Source: a bacterium
Lineage (GTDB): Bacteria; Patescibacteriota; Microgenomatia; Levybacterales; UBA12049
NCBI GenBank assembly: GCA_021784535.1
Contig: JAJYHW010000013.1
Coordinates: forward strand, 1-14,700
Reading direction: 5' to 3'
Length of the DNA stretch: 14,700 nucleotides
Part shown: positions 5,854-12,849 of the stretch, one piece after another
Layout of the letters: each line of letters begins with the position of its first letter
Position numbering within the stretch: the stretch's first letter is position 1
The notes under the pieces: model-generated
Told to the model about the DNA's origin: nothing
Seen by the model: only the letters and a program-made list of their open reading frames with translations
Database searches by the model: none
Translations under genes and position numbers: made by a program

Positions 5854-6990
5854 ATGCCGGCAATACAACGCAGTGAATTTGCATTAGCTTTAAATCAGGT
5901 CGCTTCCGAACGGGGAGTTGACGTTTCTGTTGTTCTTGATACTGTCCAGAATGCAATCCTGGCAGCGTATCGTAAGGATCATCCGGGAACAGAAATGGAA
6001 GAATACCGTGCAGTTTTGGATTCCAATACCGGTGAGGCAAAAATTTTTAACGGCGAAGAAGATGTTACCCCTCCCGGATTTGGCCGTATTGCTGCACAAA
6101 CAGCAAAGCAGGTTATCCTGCAAAAAATCCGAGAGAAAGAAAAAGAAGCTATTTTTACGGACTATCGTATAAAAATCGGAACGATTATCAATGGCATGGT
6201 GCTTCGTTTTGCGGGTCCCAATATCATTGTTGATATCGGAAAAACAGAAGCGATTATGCCGGTTTCTGAACAAATCCCCAATGAAAAATATCATCTGAAT
6301 CAGCGTCTTGCATTCTATCTTTCAGAGATTCGCGAAGGTTCCAAAGGAGAAGAGATTGTTGTTTCCCGTGCACATAACGGCTTGCTTGAAGGATTGTTCC
6401 GGCGTGAAGTTCCTGAAGTAGCGCAAGGAAGCGTAGAAATTAAGGCAATTGTCCGTGAGCCTGGTAATCGGGCCAAGATTGCTGTTTTTTCATCACAACC
6501 TGGTATTGATCCTGTCGGTTCCTGTGTCGGACAAAAAGGCGTTCGCGTTCAGGCAATTATTCAGGAGCTTGGCGGTCTTGAAAAAATTGATATTATTCAA
6601 TGGTCAGATGATAGCAAAACGTATATCGCACAAGCACTCTCTCCTGCAAAGAATGTTCGTGTTGAGCTTAATGAGGAAGAAAAACTGGCACATGTTTTTG
6701 TTCCTCAGGATGAATTGTCACTTGCTATCGGAAAAGATGGTCAAAATGTGCGCCTTGCATATAAATTGACCCAATACCGGATTGAAATTGAGGGAGAAGG
6801 TAGTCCAGCAGACCCAACCCATTCGGCAAACTCAGGGCAGAAAGAAGAGGTTGCTGCAGAAAATGTTGTTGCCAAAGCAAAAGAAGAAATTGCAGAAGAC
6901 GTAGCTGATGATACTACAGAGCATGTTGTTGCAACTGAAGAATCAACAGATGCCCCCGATGCCGAAGCGAAGAAAGAAGAAGCTGCGTAA
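5854..6990 (+). CDS. nusA: Transcription termination/antitermination factor NusA
   Basis: This 378-residue NusA binds RNA polymerase and nascent RNA to modulate pausing, termination and antitermination. The N-terminal polymerase-binding domain (about 1-105) is followed by S1 (about 108-170, IGTIINGMVLRFAGPNIIVDIG). KH1 carries the GSCVGQKGVRVQAI loop near residue 222, and KH2 carries LAIGKDGQNVRLA near 289. After residue 325 comes a low-complexity Ala/Glu/Asp tail. There are no C-terminal acidic repeat (AR) domains of the enterobacterial kind. It heads the conserved nusA-infB-rpsO-pnp cluster. rimP is not immediately upstream, and ylxR/L7Ae-type genes are not between nusA and infB. It has its own promoter. 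Its stop codon forms part of a repeat-element arm. Confidence 0.97.
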   Translation: MPAIQRSEFALALNQVASERGVDVSVVLDTVQNAILAAYRKDHPGTEMEEYRAVLDSNTGEAKIFNGEEDVTPPGFGRIAAQTAKQVILQKIREKEKEAIFTDYRIKIGTIINGMVLRFAGPNIIVDIGKTEAIMPVSEQIPNEKYHLNQRLAFYLSEIREGSKGEEIVVSRAHNGLLEGLFRREVPEVAQGSVEIKAIVREPGNRAKIAVFSSQPGIDPVGSCVGQKGVRVQAIIQELGGLEKIDIIQWSDDSKTYIAQALSPAKNVRVELNEEEKLAHVFVPQDELSLAIGKDGQNVRLAYKLTQYRIEIEGEGSPADPTHSANSGQKEEVAAENVVAKAKEEIAEDVADDTTEHVVATEESTDAPDAEAKKEEAA

Positions 6991-7069
6991 TTTTTAATCA
7001 AATTACAATGATGCAATGTTTCAAGTTTGGAAATTGTGACATTGAGAAATGCAATGGAAATTAAAAATT
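6989..7069. repeat. Intergenic dyad repeat element, copy 2
   Basis: Outer perfect 10-bp inverted repeat AATTTTTAAT (6989-6998) and ATTAAAAATT (7060-7069). The left arm uses the last two bases of the nusA stop codon. An inner pair CAATGT (7014-7019) and ACATTG (7039-7044) can form a second stem. The core 6996-7023 matches copy 1 at 25 of 28 positions. It lies between nusA and infB and could fold in a read-through transcript. Confidence 0.6.
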
Positions 7070-7109
7070 GTACATTAAATAGTTATCGGATAAGAAGAAG
7101 CATTACAGT

Positions 7110-8567
7110 ATGGATAAACAAAATAGTTCTCAAACAGCATCACAGAATCATCCCCCTGTCGTAGCCGTTCTTGGTCATGTAGACCATGGCAAAACGACGC
7201 TTCTTGACGTGATCCGCAAAAGTTCTATCGCAGAGCGTGAAAAAGGCGGTATTACTCAGAAAATCGGAGCATCATCTGTGGAAATTGTTCATGAAGGCAA
7301 AAACCGTTGGATTACGTTTATTGATACTCCAGGTCATGAAGCATTTACCAAAATGCGCTCACGCGGCGCTCAGGTGGCGGATATCAGTTTGCTTATCGTA
7401 TCTGCAGTTGACGGAGTAAAACCTCAAACGCGTGAAAGTATTGAGGCGCTTCGTGCGGCAAAGACTCCTTTTATCGTTGTTCTTACCAAAGCAGATCTTC
7501 CTACAAAAAATACTGAGAAGGTCAAACAGGAACTGCTCAAAGAACAAGTCCAGCTTGAGGGTTATGGCGGAGATGTTCCTGTTATTGAGGTTTCAGCAAA
7601 AACAGGCATGAATATCAAAGAACTTCTGGATTTGATTTTGCTTCTGTTTGATATGCATCCTCTAGAAAGTTCAGGACAGGCCCCTTTGGAAGCAGTTGTC
7701 ATTGAATCAAAACTGGATACCAGAGCAGGAGCTCGAGCTACAGCAATTATCAAAAGCGGGACGATTAGCGTCAGAGAAGAGGTACAAATAGATGGAAACG
7801 CATGTAAGGTGAAGACGTTGTTTGATACAAACGGGAAGCAAATTCAGACGGCAACGGTAGGTGAAGCTGTAGAAATTCTTGGGTTTGACCGTGTGCCTAC
7901 TGTGGGAAGTTTGATTAAAGACGGGACAGTGAAGGATGCTGTTATGTACGAAGATCAACGGCCGCTTACTCGTGAAATGAGCTATCATAAAGAAGAGGAG
8001 CATAAAGGCTTGTCTATTGTTCTTGTTGCGGATACGCAGGGATCCCTTGAAGCAATTATCCATGCATTGCTTGGAGGGATCAAGCTGGTGCAGCAGAAAA
8101 CCGGTGAGGTAAATGAGGCTGATGTGCTGATGGCAAAATCAACGGGGAGTATTGTTATCAGCTTTAATACAAAAATAAAGCCTGATATTATGTCCTTGGG
8201 ATATACAGAAAAAGTACTCATACGTAACTATGAAATTATTTATGAGTTGCTTGATGAAGTGAAAGACGCGCTTGAAGGTAAATTGCAGTCGCAAATGGAA
8301 CAAATTTTTGGAAGTGCAAAAGTTCTTGCGAAATTTCCTTTTGAGAAGACGTTTGCGTTTGGTATCTCTGTTCTTGATGGGAGAATTGCCAGAGGAGACC
8401 GTTTGCGTATTCTCCGTGGCGACGAAGTAGTTGGAGAAACAACGATTAGCTCTCTTAGAATCGGAAAAGATGCAACATCAAAAGTGGAAAAAGGCCACGA
8501 AGCAGGACTTGTCTTACATGGAGGGCTTGACATCCAGGTGGGAGATATGATACTATCCCATAGTTAG
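7110..8567 (+). CDS. infB: Translation initiation factor IF-2 (short form)
   Basis: This GTPase places initiator tRNA on the 30S subunit and promotes subunit joining. At 485 residues it lacks the several-hundred-residue N-terminal extension of E. coli-type IF-2. After about 15 Ser/Gln-rich residues it goes straight into the G domain: G1 GHVDHGKT (22-29), switch-1 GGITQKIGA, G3 DTPGHEAF, G4 TKAD (T for the usual N) and G5 SAKTG. Domain II starts at VVIESKLDTRAGARAT, domain III has VADTQGSLEAIIHAL, and the C-terminal fMet-tRNA-binding domain is present. It follows nusA by 119 nt containing a repeat element. No Shine-Dalgarno and no convincing own promoter were found, so co-transcription with nusA is likely. 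Confidence 0.97.
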   Translation: MDKQNSSQTASQNHPPVVAVLGHVDHGKTTLLDVIRKSSIAEREKGGITQKIGASSVEIVHEGKNRWITFIDTPGHEAFTKMRSRGAQVADISLLIVSAVDGVKPQTRESIEALRAAKTPFIVVLTKADLPTKNTEKVKQELLKEQVQLEGYGGDVPVIEVSAKTGMNIKELLDLILLLFDMHPLESSGQAPLEAVVIESKLDTRAGARATAIIKSGTISVREEVQIDGNACKVKTLFDTNGKQIQTATVGEAVEILGFDRVPTVGSLIKDGTVKDAVMYEDQRPLTREMSYHKEEEHKGLSIVLVADTQGSLEAIIHALLGGIKLVQQKTGEVNEADVLMAKSTGSIVISFNTKIKPDIMSLGYTEKVLIRNYEIIYELLDEVKDALEGKLQSQMEQIFGSAKVLAKFPFEKTFAFGISVLDGRIARGDRLRILRGDEVVGETTISSLRIGKDATSKVEKGHEAGLVLHGGLDIQVGDMILSHS

Positions 8568-8609
8568 TTAACGCGAATTTTATTAAAAGAGAATATATTC
8601 GTTCTATTT

Positions 8610-8615
8610 TATATA
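8610..8615 (+). promoter_or_regulatory. Possible -10 box of the DHH-family gene
   Basis: TATATA ends 6 nt before the ATG at 8622, which fits the leaderless placement seen for other genes here. The -35 region at 17 nt (AAGAGA) is not recognisable, and the area is generally AT-rich, so this is weak. Confidence 0.3.
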
Positions 8616-8621
8616 GCAACT

Positions 8622-9620
8622 ATGGATAAGACAACATTACAACGACTTAAAGAAGCAATTGCTCAAAGCAATAGCATTGGTATAACTGTGGGCCAGAATC
8701 CTTCTATTGATGAGATGGGTGCAGCCCTCTCCTTATATTTATTATTGAGAAATGCTAATAAGCGCGTCAGTATCGCGAGCCCAACTGACCCTATAGTAGA
8801 AATTTCTTCACTTGTTGGTATTGACCGTGTGCAACGGAATTTCGGTGGTGATGCCGGCGACTTGGTTGTTTCGTTCCCTTATAAAGAAGGAGAAATCGAG
8901 AAAGTTTCTTATACTCTTGAGAACAATTTTCTCAATATTATTGTTAAATCTTCTGAGCAGGGACTTTCGTTTGGCGAGCGGGATGTTCGTTATGCTCGCG
9001 GGAGCGGAAGCATTGATCTTTTGCTTGTTGTCGGAGCTACAAGTCTTGATCAGATCGGCGATGTTGTTGATTCGCAAAAACTTGCAAATATTTCAATTAT
9101 CAATATTGATAATGATCCAAACAATCAGGGATATGGAGATATTGTATTAGTAACGCCGGAAGCCTCATCTGTCAGCGAGCATGTCGGCGACATTGCGTTA
9201 ACGCTTGGGTTTACGATTGATCAGGATTCTGCGCAAAATTTACTTAGTGGTATTATGAACGCGACAAATAATTTTCAGGATCCACGGACAAGTTCTCTTG
9301 CTTTTGAAATTTCTGCATTGCTCATGAAACATGGCGCACAGCGAATGGGCGTACAACCTACTTCCCGTTATCAGTCTCTTAACAACCAACCAGCGCCACG
9401 AAATAATCTCAGTCAACCTATGTCCTCCATAAGACAGCAATTCGATCAGCCGCAACAACAGGAAGAATCGATAAGACAGCCGCAATCAGTTCAGCAGCCG
9501 ATGCGGTCAAGTACAATATCTGAACAAAGCGATCAGGTGGAGCAGCCTGAAGATCACAACGAGAAGCCTCCGCTTGATTGGCTGGCGCCAAAGGTTTATA
9601 AAGGATCATCTGAGGTTTAA
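8622..9620 (+). CDS. DHH-family (NrnA-like) protein with degenerate active site
   Basis: This 332-residue protein has a DHH phosphoesterase-like fold signature over residues 15-240. Working DHH enzymes (NrnA/GdpP/RecJ) cleave nanoRNA or cyclic dinucleotides using Mn held by His/Asp motifs. Motif I reads GQNPSIDEMG where HxxPDGDxxG is expected. Motif II reads VVGAT where VxDT is expected. The DHH motif reads IDNDPNN, and motif IV reads GIMNAT where GIxTDT is expected. Only D30 and D163 survive, so phosphoesterase activity is doubtful. Residues 245-315 are Gln/Pro/Ser-rich and disordered, ending in a conserved-looking PPLDWLAPKVYKG tail. It sits between infB and rpsO, where many Gram-positive bacteria have nrnA, supporting common ancestry. 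I infer a nucleotide- or RNA-binding pseudoenzyme. Confidence 0.75.
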   Translation: MDKTTLQRLKEAIAQSNSIGITVGQNPSIDEMGAALSLYLLLRNANKRVSIASPTDPIVEISSLVGIDRVQRNFGGDAGDLVVSFPYKEGEIEKVSYTLENNFLNIIVKSSEQGLSFGERDVRYARGSGSIDLLLVVGATSLDQIGDVVDSQKLANISIINIDNDPNNQGYGDIVLVTPEASSVSEHVGDIALTLGFTIDQDSAQNLLSGIMNATNNFQDPRTSSLAFEISALLMKHGAQRMGVQPTSRYQSLNNQPAPRNNLSQPMSSIRQQFDQPQQQEESIRQPQSVQQPMRSSTISEQSDQVEQPEDHNEKPPLDWLAPKVYKGSSEV

Positions 9621-9644
9621 ATCTTATTGGAAATTATGCACCTC

Positions 9645-9673
9645 TTGTTCTCGTTCTCCGAAAATGCTATAAT
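9645..9673 (+). promoter_or_regulatory. Extended -10 promoter of rpsO
   Basis: TGC-TATAAT (9665-9673) is an extended -10 with a perfect hexamer. TTGTTC at 9645-9650 lies exactly 17 nt upstream as a weak -35. The -10 ends 10 nt before the rpsO ATG, so the leader should be only about 3-4 nt and carries no Shine-Dalgarno. Confidence 0.75.
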
Positions 9674-9683
9674 ACACTTACCT

Positions 9684-9953
9684 ATGCCGTTATCAACGAC
9701 ACAAAAACAGGAAATTATCAACAAATTCCAGACAGCCAAAGGTGATACTGGAAGTCCTGAAGTACAGATCGCATTGCTTTCAACCCGTATTACACGTCTG
9801 GCAGAACATCTGAAATCACACGCGCATGATGTGCACAGTAGGCGGGGACTCTTATCAATGATTGCAAAAAGACGGCGCTTAATTAACTTTTTAAAAAAAG
9901 TTGATGGAGATCGGGTGAGCGGTATTTTGAAGGAAATTGGACTTAAGGATTAA
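9684..9953 (+). CDS. rpsO: 30S ribosomal protein S15
   Basis: S15 is a primary binder of 16S rRNA in the platform of the 30S subunit. At 89 residues it has exactly the standard length. The conserved GDTGSPEVQIALLS, HSRRGLLSMIAKRRRLINFLKK and the C-terminal IGLKD are all present. The reading frame is open back to an ATG at 9627, but that would add 19 residues foreign to S15 and run through the promoter, so 9684 is chosen. It keeps the ancient rpsO-pnp linkage. In E. coli S15 represses its own leader, which is impossible here if the mRNA is nearly leaderless. Confidence 0.98.
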   Translation: MPLSTTQKQEIINKFQTAKGDTGSPEVQIALLSTRITRLAEHLKSHAHDVHSRRGLLSMIAKRRRLINFLKKVDGDRVSGILKEIGLKD

Positions 9954-9976
9954 TAGGAATAAATTTCAAAATACTC

Positions 9977-10006
9977 CTTACATAAAAAAAATATATCTGC
10001 TATAAT
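9977..10006 (+). promoter_or_regulatory. Extended -10 promoter of pnp with a ~65-nt leader
   Basis: TGC-TATAAT (9998-10006) is an extended -10. CTTACA at 9977-9982 (4/6) lies 18 nt upstream. Transcription would start near 10013, about 65 nt before the pnp ATG, unlike its nearly leaderless neighbours. AAGGAAAG at 10051-10058 ends 18 nt before the ATG, too far for a normal Shine-Dalgarno. The leader could host autoregulation, but I see no strong hairpin. Confidence 0.65.
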
Positions 10007-10076
10007 ACTAAATAAGATAAAAAAGATTTACGATTTGTAGCCGCGTACGAAAGGAAAGTCAGAAAAATAAAACTAC

Positions 10077-12491
10077 ATGAATAAAAAAAAGACCACAGTC
10101 TCTATAGAATTTGCAGGAAAGACATTAACGCTTGAAACAGGAGAACTCGCACCGCAAGCAACTGCTTCTATTTTGGCACGCCTTGGAGATACGATGGTGC
10201 TGGTAACTGTTGTTGAAGGCGGTGAACGGTCTGATATTGATTATTTCCCACTCTCCGTAGAATATGTTGAACGACTTTATGCCGGCGGAAAAATTAAAGG
10301 CAGCCGCTGGGTAAAAAGAGAAGGTCGTCCGTCTGATGAAGCAATCCTTGCAGGACGCTTGATTGATCGCTCCATACGCCCTCTTTTTCCAAAAAGTTTC
10401 AAACACGAAGTGCAGGTTATTGTGACTGTTCTTTCAGTAGACGCTGAAAATGATCCGGATATTGTCGCACTCAATGGCGTTTCTGCTGCTCTTGCAATGT
10501 CGCGTATCCCATGGAATGGTCCAATCGGCGCAATCCGTATGGGGTATGTTGAAGAAAATGGCACACAGGCGGCATTCCTTCCAAATCCAACGACAAGTGA
10601 ATCGGAGCATTCAATTCTGGATATTGTTGTTTCACAAAGTAAAGAGAAGACTGTGATGATTGAGGCAGGTGCGCTGCAGACTCCTGAAGCCGTTGTTGCT
10701 GAGGCCATCCAAAAAGCACATGCCGATACGCAAAGAGTGATCGCAGGCATTGAAGAGCTGGTTAAGAAAGCCGGACAGGAGAAGTTGCCGGTTCCCCAGG
10801 ATGAATCAATTACAGAAGCAATACATCTGCTTGAGAAATCATATAAGTCAGACATAGCAGAACTTATTGGAATTCGTGTCAAAAAAGAAGGCGGTGGAAA
10901 TGAGACAAACGCACTCATCGATAGAGTATATGAAGAGTTGAAGATAAAAGATCCGCAAGCAGAAGTAGATAAAAAGACGCTTGCCAAAGCACTTGAAAAA
11001 GTAATGTTTCAGATGATCCGCGCAGACGTTGTTAATAAAGAAAAACGTGTTGACGGACGAAAGATTGATGAGCTTCGTGATATTTCAGCACGGGTTGGCG
11101 TACTTCCAAGGACGCATGGCTCAGCGCTTTTTAACCGCGGTATTACTCAGGCACTCAGTGTCGTAACACTTGCATCTCCTCGTCTTGAGCAGTTGATCGA
11201 GTCAGCAGAAGGCGAAGAATCCAAACGCTATATTCATCATTATTCAGGACTTCCCTATTCATTTGGCCAGGCTGGAAGAGTAGGATTTGTTTCAAGACGG
11301 GAAATTGGCCATGGTGCGCTTGCCGAAAGGGCGCTTAAGGCAGTAATCCCTGATCAATCAGTATTTCCGTATACAATCCGCGTTGTCTCTGAAGTGCTGT
11401 CACAAAATGGTTCCAGTTCCATGGCATCAACCTGTGGCTCAACGCTTGCATTGATGGATGCCGGTGTGCCGATTACGGCTCCGGTTGCCGGTATTTCAAT
11501 CGGCAGAATGTCGGAAGGCGACAAAGCGGTTTTGTTGACTGATATTATCGGTCTGGAAGATTTTTCAGGCGATATGGACTTTAAAGTTGCTGGAACAGAA
11601 AAAGGAATTACCGCGATCCAGCTGGATGTCAAAATTGACGGCTTGCCTGATGAAGAAATTGTAGAGATTTTTGCACGGGCGCGTACTGCACGCATGCAGA
11701 TTCTTGAAAAGATGCTTGCGGCAATCCCGCAATCACGCGCTGAAGTTTCTGAGTACGCGCCAAAAATACAGCAGATTCATATTCCTGTTGATAAGATAGG
11801 AGAAGTTATCGGACCTGGAGGGAAAAATATCAAGATGATTATTGCTCAAACCGGTGCTGATGTGGATATAGATGACGACGGTATGGTGAGTATTTCAGGT
11901 GTTTCTGAAGATTCTGTCAAGCAGGCAGTTGACTGGATAAGCGGCATGACCCGTGAAATTACACCCGGTGAAACATTTGAAGGTGAAGTGAAACGCATTT
12001 TGCCGTTTGGAGCATTTGTTGAATATCTGCCGGGGCGCGAAGGCATGGTGCATGTTTCGAAAATGCGACGGGGTTTTGTCAAAGATCCTTCAGAGGTAGT
12101 TGCTATTGGTGATAAGGTCAAGGTCAAAGTCGAAGAGAGAGATGCGCAGGGACGCATTAATCTAACGATGCTTATGGATGATGACAATGATCAGCCGCAT
12201 CAGCCCCGATTGGATCGGGGTCAGCCACAGGATGATCAGCAGCAGCCATCTTTTGATCGTCCGGCATCGGGTTACAATAGAGATGATCGTGGAGGTAGCA
12301 GGCCACCTTTTAGACCACGAAATGACCGACCTGGATTTGGACGCAGTAATGATCGTCAGGGTTTCAATCGCTCTGATCGTCCGGGATTTGATCGACCGGC
12401 ACATCCACTGTCACAGCAGTTACGAAGAGAAAATGAAGAGAAAAATCGTGGTCCTCGCAAATTCGGCCCCAGAAAAAGATTCACTAGGTAA
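10077..12491 (+). CDS. pnp: Polyribonucleotide nucleotidyltransferase (PNPase)
   Basis: This 804-residue trimeric 3'-5' phosphorolytic exonuclease degrades mRNA. The first RNase-PH domain (about 10-210, SRWVKREGRPSDEAILAGRLIDRS) is followed by a helical linker (about 215-320). The second, catalytic PH domain (about 325-550) has FNRGITQ and the catalytic acidic loop GDMDFKVAGTEKGI. The KH domain has the GPGGKNIK loop near 579, and S1 lies near 631-700 (GETFEGEVKRILPFGAFVEYLPG). A roughly 100-residue Arg/Asp/Gln/Gly-rich tail with repeated DRPGF-type units follows, a plausible RNA-binding extension. The last 13 codons (12453-12491, of which 12453-12484 form the repeat) lie in the left copy of a direct repeat whose partner is at 13074-13105, so the original 3' end appears to have been displaced by an inserted two-gene cassette. 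The enzyme core is intact. Confidence 0.97.
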   Translation: MNKKKTTVSIEFAGKTLTLETGELAPQATASILARLGDTMVLVTVVEGGERSDIDYFPLSVEYVERLYAGGKIKGSRWVKREGRPSDEAILAGRLIDRSIRPLFPKSFKHEVQVIVTVLSVDAENDPDIVALNGVSAALAMSRIPWNGPIGAIRMGYVEENGTQAAFLPNPTTSESEHSILDIVVSQSKEKTVMIEAGALQTPEAVVAEAIQKAHADTQRVIAGIEELVKKAGQEKLPVPQDESITEAIHLLEKSYKSDIAELIGIRVKKEGGGNETNALIDRVYEELKIKDPQAEVDKKTLAKALEKVMFQMIRADVVNKEKRVDGRKIDELRDISARVGVLPRTHGSALFNRGITQALSVVTLASPRLEQLIESAEGEESKRYIHHYSGLPYSFGQAGRVGFVSRREIGHGALAERALKAVIPDQSVFPYTIRVVSEVLSQNGSSSMASTCGSTLALMDAGVPITAPVAGISIGRMSEGDKAVLLTDIIGLEDFSGDMDFKVAGTEKGITAIQLDVKIDGLPDEEIVEIFARARTARMQILEKMLAAIPQSRAEVSEYAPKIQQIHIPVDKIGEVIGPGGKNIKMIIAQTGADVDIDDDGMVSISGVSEDSVKQAVDWISGMTREITPGETFEGEVKRILPFGAFVEYLPGREGMVHVSKMRRGFVKDPSEVVAIGDKVKVKVEERDAQGRINLTMLMDDDNDQPHQPRLDRGQPQDDQQQPSFDRPASGYNRDDRGGSRPPFRPRNDRPGFGRSNDRQGFNRSDRPGFDRPAHPLSQQLRRENEEKNRGPRKFGPRKRFTR
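12204..12220 (+). repeat. Short palindrome inside the pnp tail
   Basis: CCCCGAT-TGG-ATCGGGG is a perfect 7-bp GC-rich inverted repeat with a 3-nt loop, in frame within the disordered tail of PNPase. It stands out from the surrounding AT-richer sequence. It could be a small palindromic element tolerated in a linker, or an mRNA hairpin. Confidence 0.5.
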
Positions 12492-12849
12492 AGTTGTAAT
12501 TCTTACAAAACAGCGTTATACTTACTCAGTGGTCGATGATATATATTTTCAATGCAAGACGCCGTTAGGGGTTGTCATACGAACCACGAAAGAATACTGG
12601 GAACGAATTATTACGATAAAGCATCCGAGTATTAAGAAATTCAGTAGTAAAGTGAAGCTTGCTCTTGAAGAGCCGGATCAGGTTCGAAAAAGTAAACAAG
12701 ATAAGCGAGTTCATCTTTATTACAAAAATGTTGGTAAAATTTGGGTTTGTGTTATTGCTGATCATATAAATAGTGAGGAAGGGTATATTATAACAGCATA
12801 TTTAACAGATAGAATAAAGGAAGGTGAAAAGATTTATGGAAAAGATTAA
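12433..12849 (+). CDS. Putative toxin: PBECR/BECR-like nuclease-fold protein
   Basis: This 138-residue protein shows a pattern I know from small bacterial and archaeal proteins of the BECR (Barnase-EndoU-ColicinE5-RelE-like) type. It reads IYFQCKTPLGVVIRTTKEYWERIITIKHP (38-65), then PDQVRKSKQD, a VHLYYK strand and a final YIITAYLTDRIKEG (118-131). His64, His94, Lys/Arg residues and Thr121 are candidate functional residues. RNase activity is inferred, not shown. The only ATG that keeps the whole domain is at 12433, overlapping pnp by 59 nt, with GTG 12448 as alternative. Either way residues up to about 18 are encoded by pnp sequence in another frame, so the native N-terminus was probably replaced on insertion. 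The next gene, DUF2283, overlaps it by 14 nt, as in a toxin-antitoxin operon. The composition is AT-richer than pnp. Confidence 0.65.
   Translation: MKRKIVVLANSAPEKDSLGKVVILTKQRYTYSVVDDIYFQCKTPLGVVIRTTKEYWERIITIKHPSIKKFSSKVKLALEEPDQVRKSKQDKRVHLYYKNVGKIWVCVIADHINSEEGYIITAYLTDRIKEGEKIYGKD
12453..12484 (+). repeat. Left copy of cassette-flanking direct repeat
   Basis: These 32 bp begin CCTCGCAAATTCG and end AGAAAAAGATTCAC. They match 13074-13105 at 31 of 32 positions (a single G/C difference). This copy lies in the last codons of pnp. The distance between copies is 621 nt, and the two putative toxin-antitoxin genes lie between. Confidence 0.9.
12817..12826 (+). promoter_or_regulatory. Shine-Dalgarno of the DUF2283 gene
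   Basis: AAGGAAGGTG ends 9 nt before the ATG at 12836. It is the only convincing ribosome binding site near any start codon in the window. It decides the start against the in-frame GTG at 12824. It fits a downstream gene of an operon, and the cassette's foreign origin. Confidence 0.6.

Noticed and set aside
8574..8601. Inverted pair CGAAT/ATTCG between infB and the DHH gene as a terminator
   Set aside because: Only 5 bp with an 18-nt AT-rich loop and no T-tract. It is too weak to call.
9627..9683. 19-residue N-terminal extension of S15
   Set aside because: It would run through the TATAAT promoter, and S15 proteins start at the MPLST-like position and are 89 residues long.
10277..10987. 236-residue minus-strand frame within pnp
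   Set aside because: It is opposite the conserved first PNPase domain, Ser/Thr-rich low-quality sequence with no initiation signals.
12178..12432. Long out-of-frame extension of the nuclease-like gene back into pnp
   Set aside because: The His/Arg/Asp/Ile-rich translation is what the repetitive Arg/Asp-rich pnp tail gives in the +1 frame. Nothing in it resembles a protein domain.
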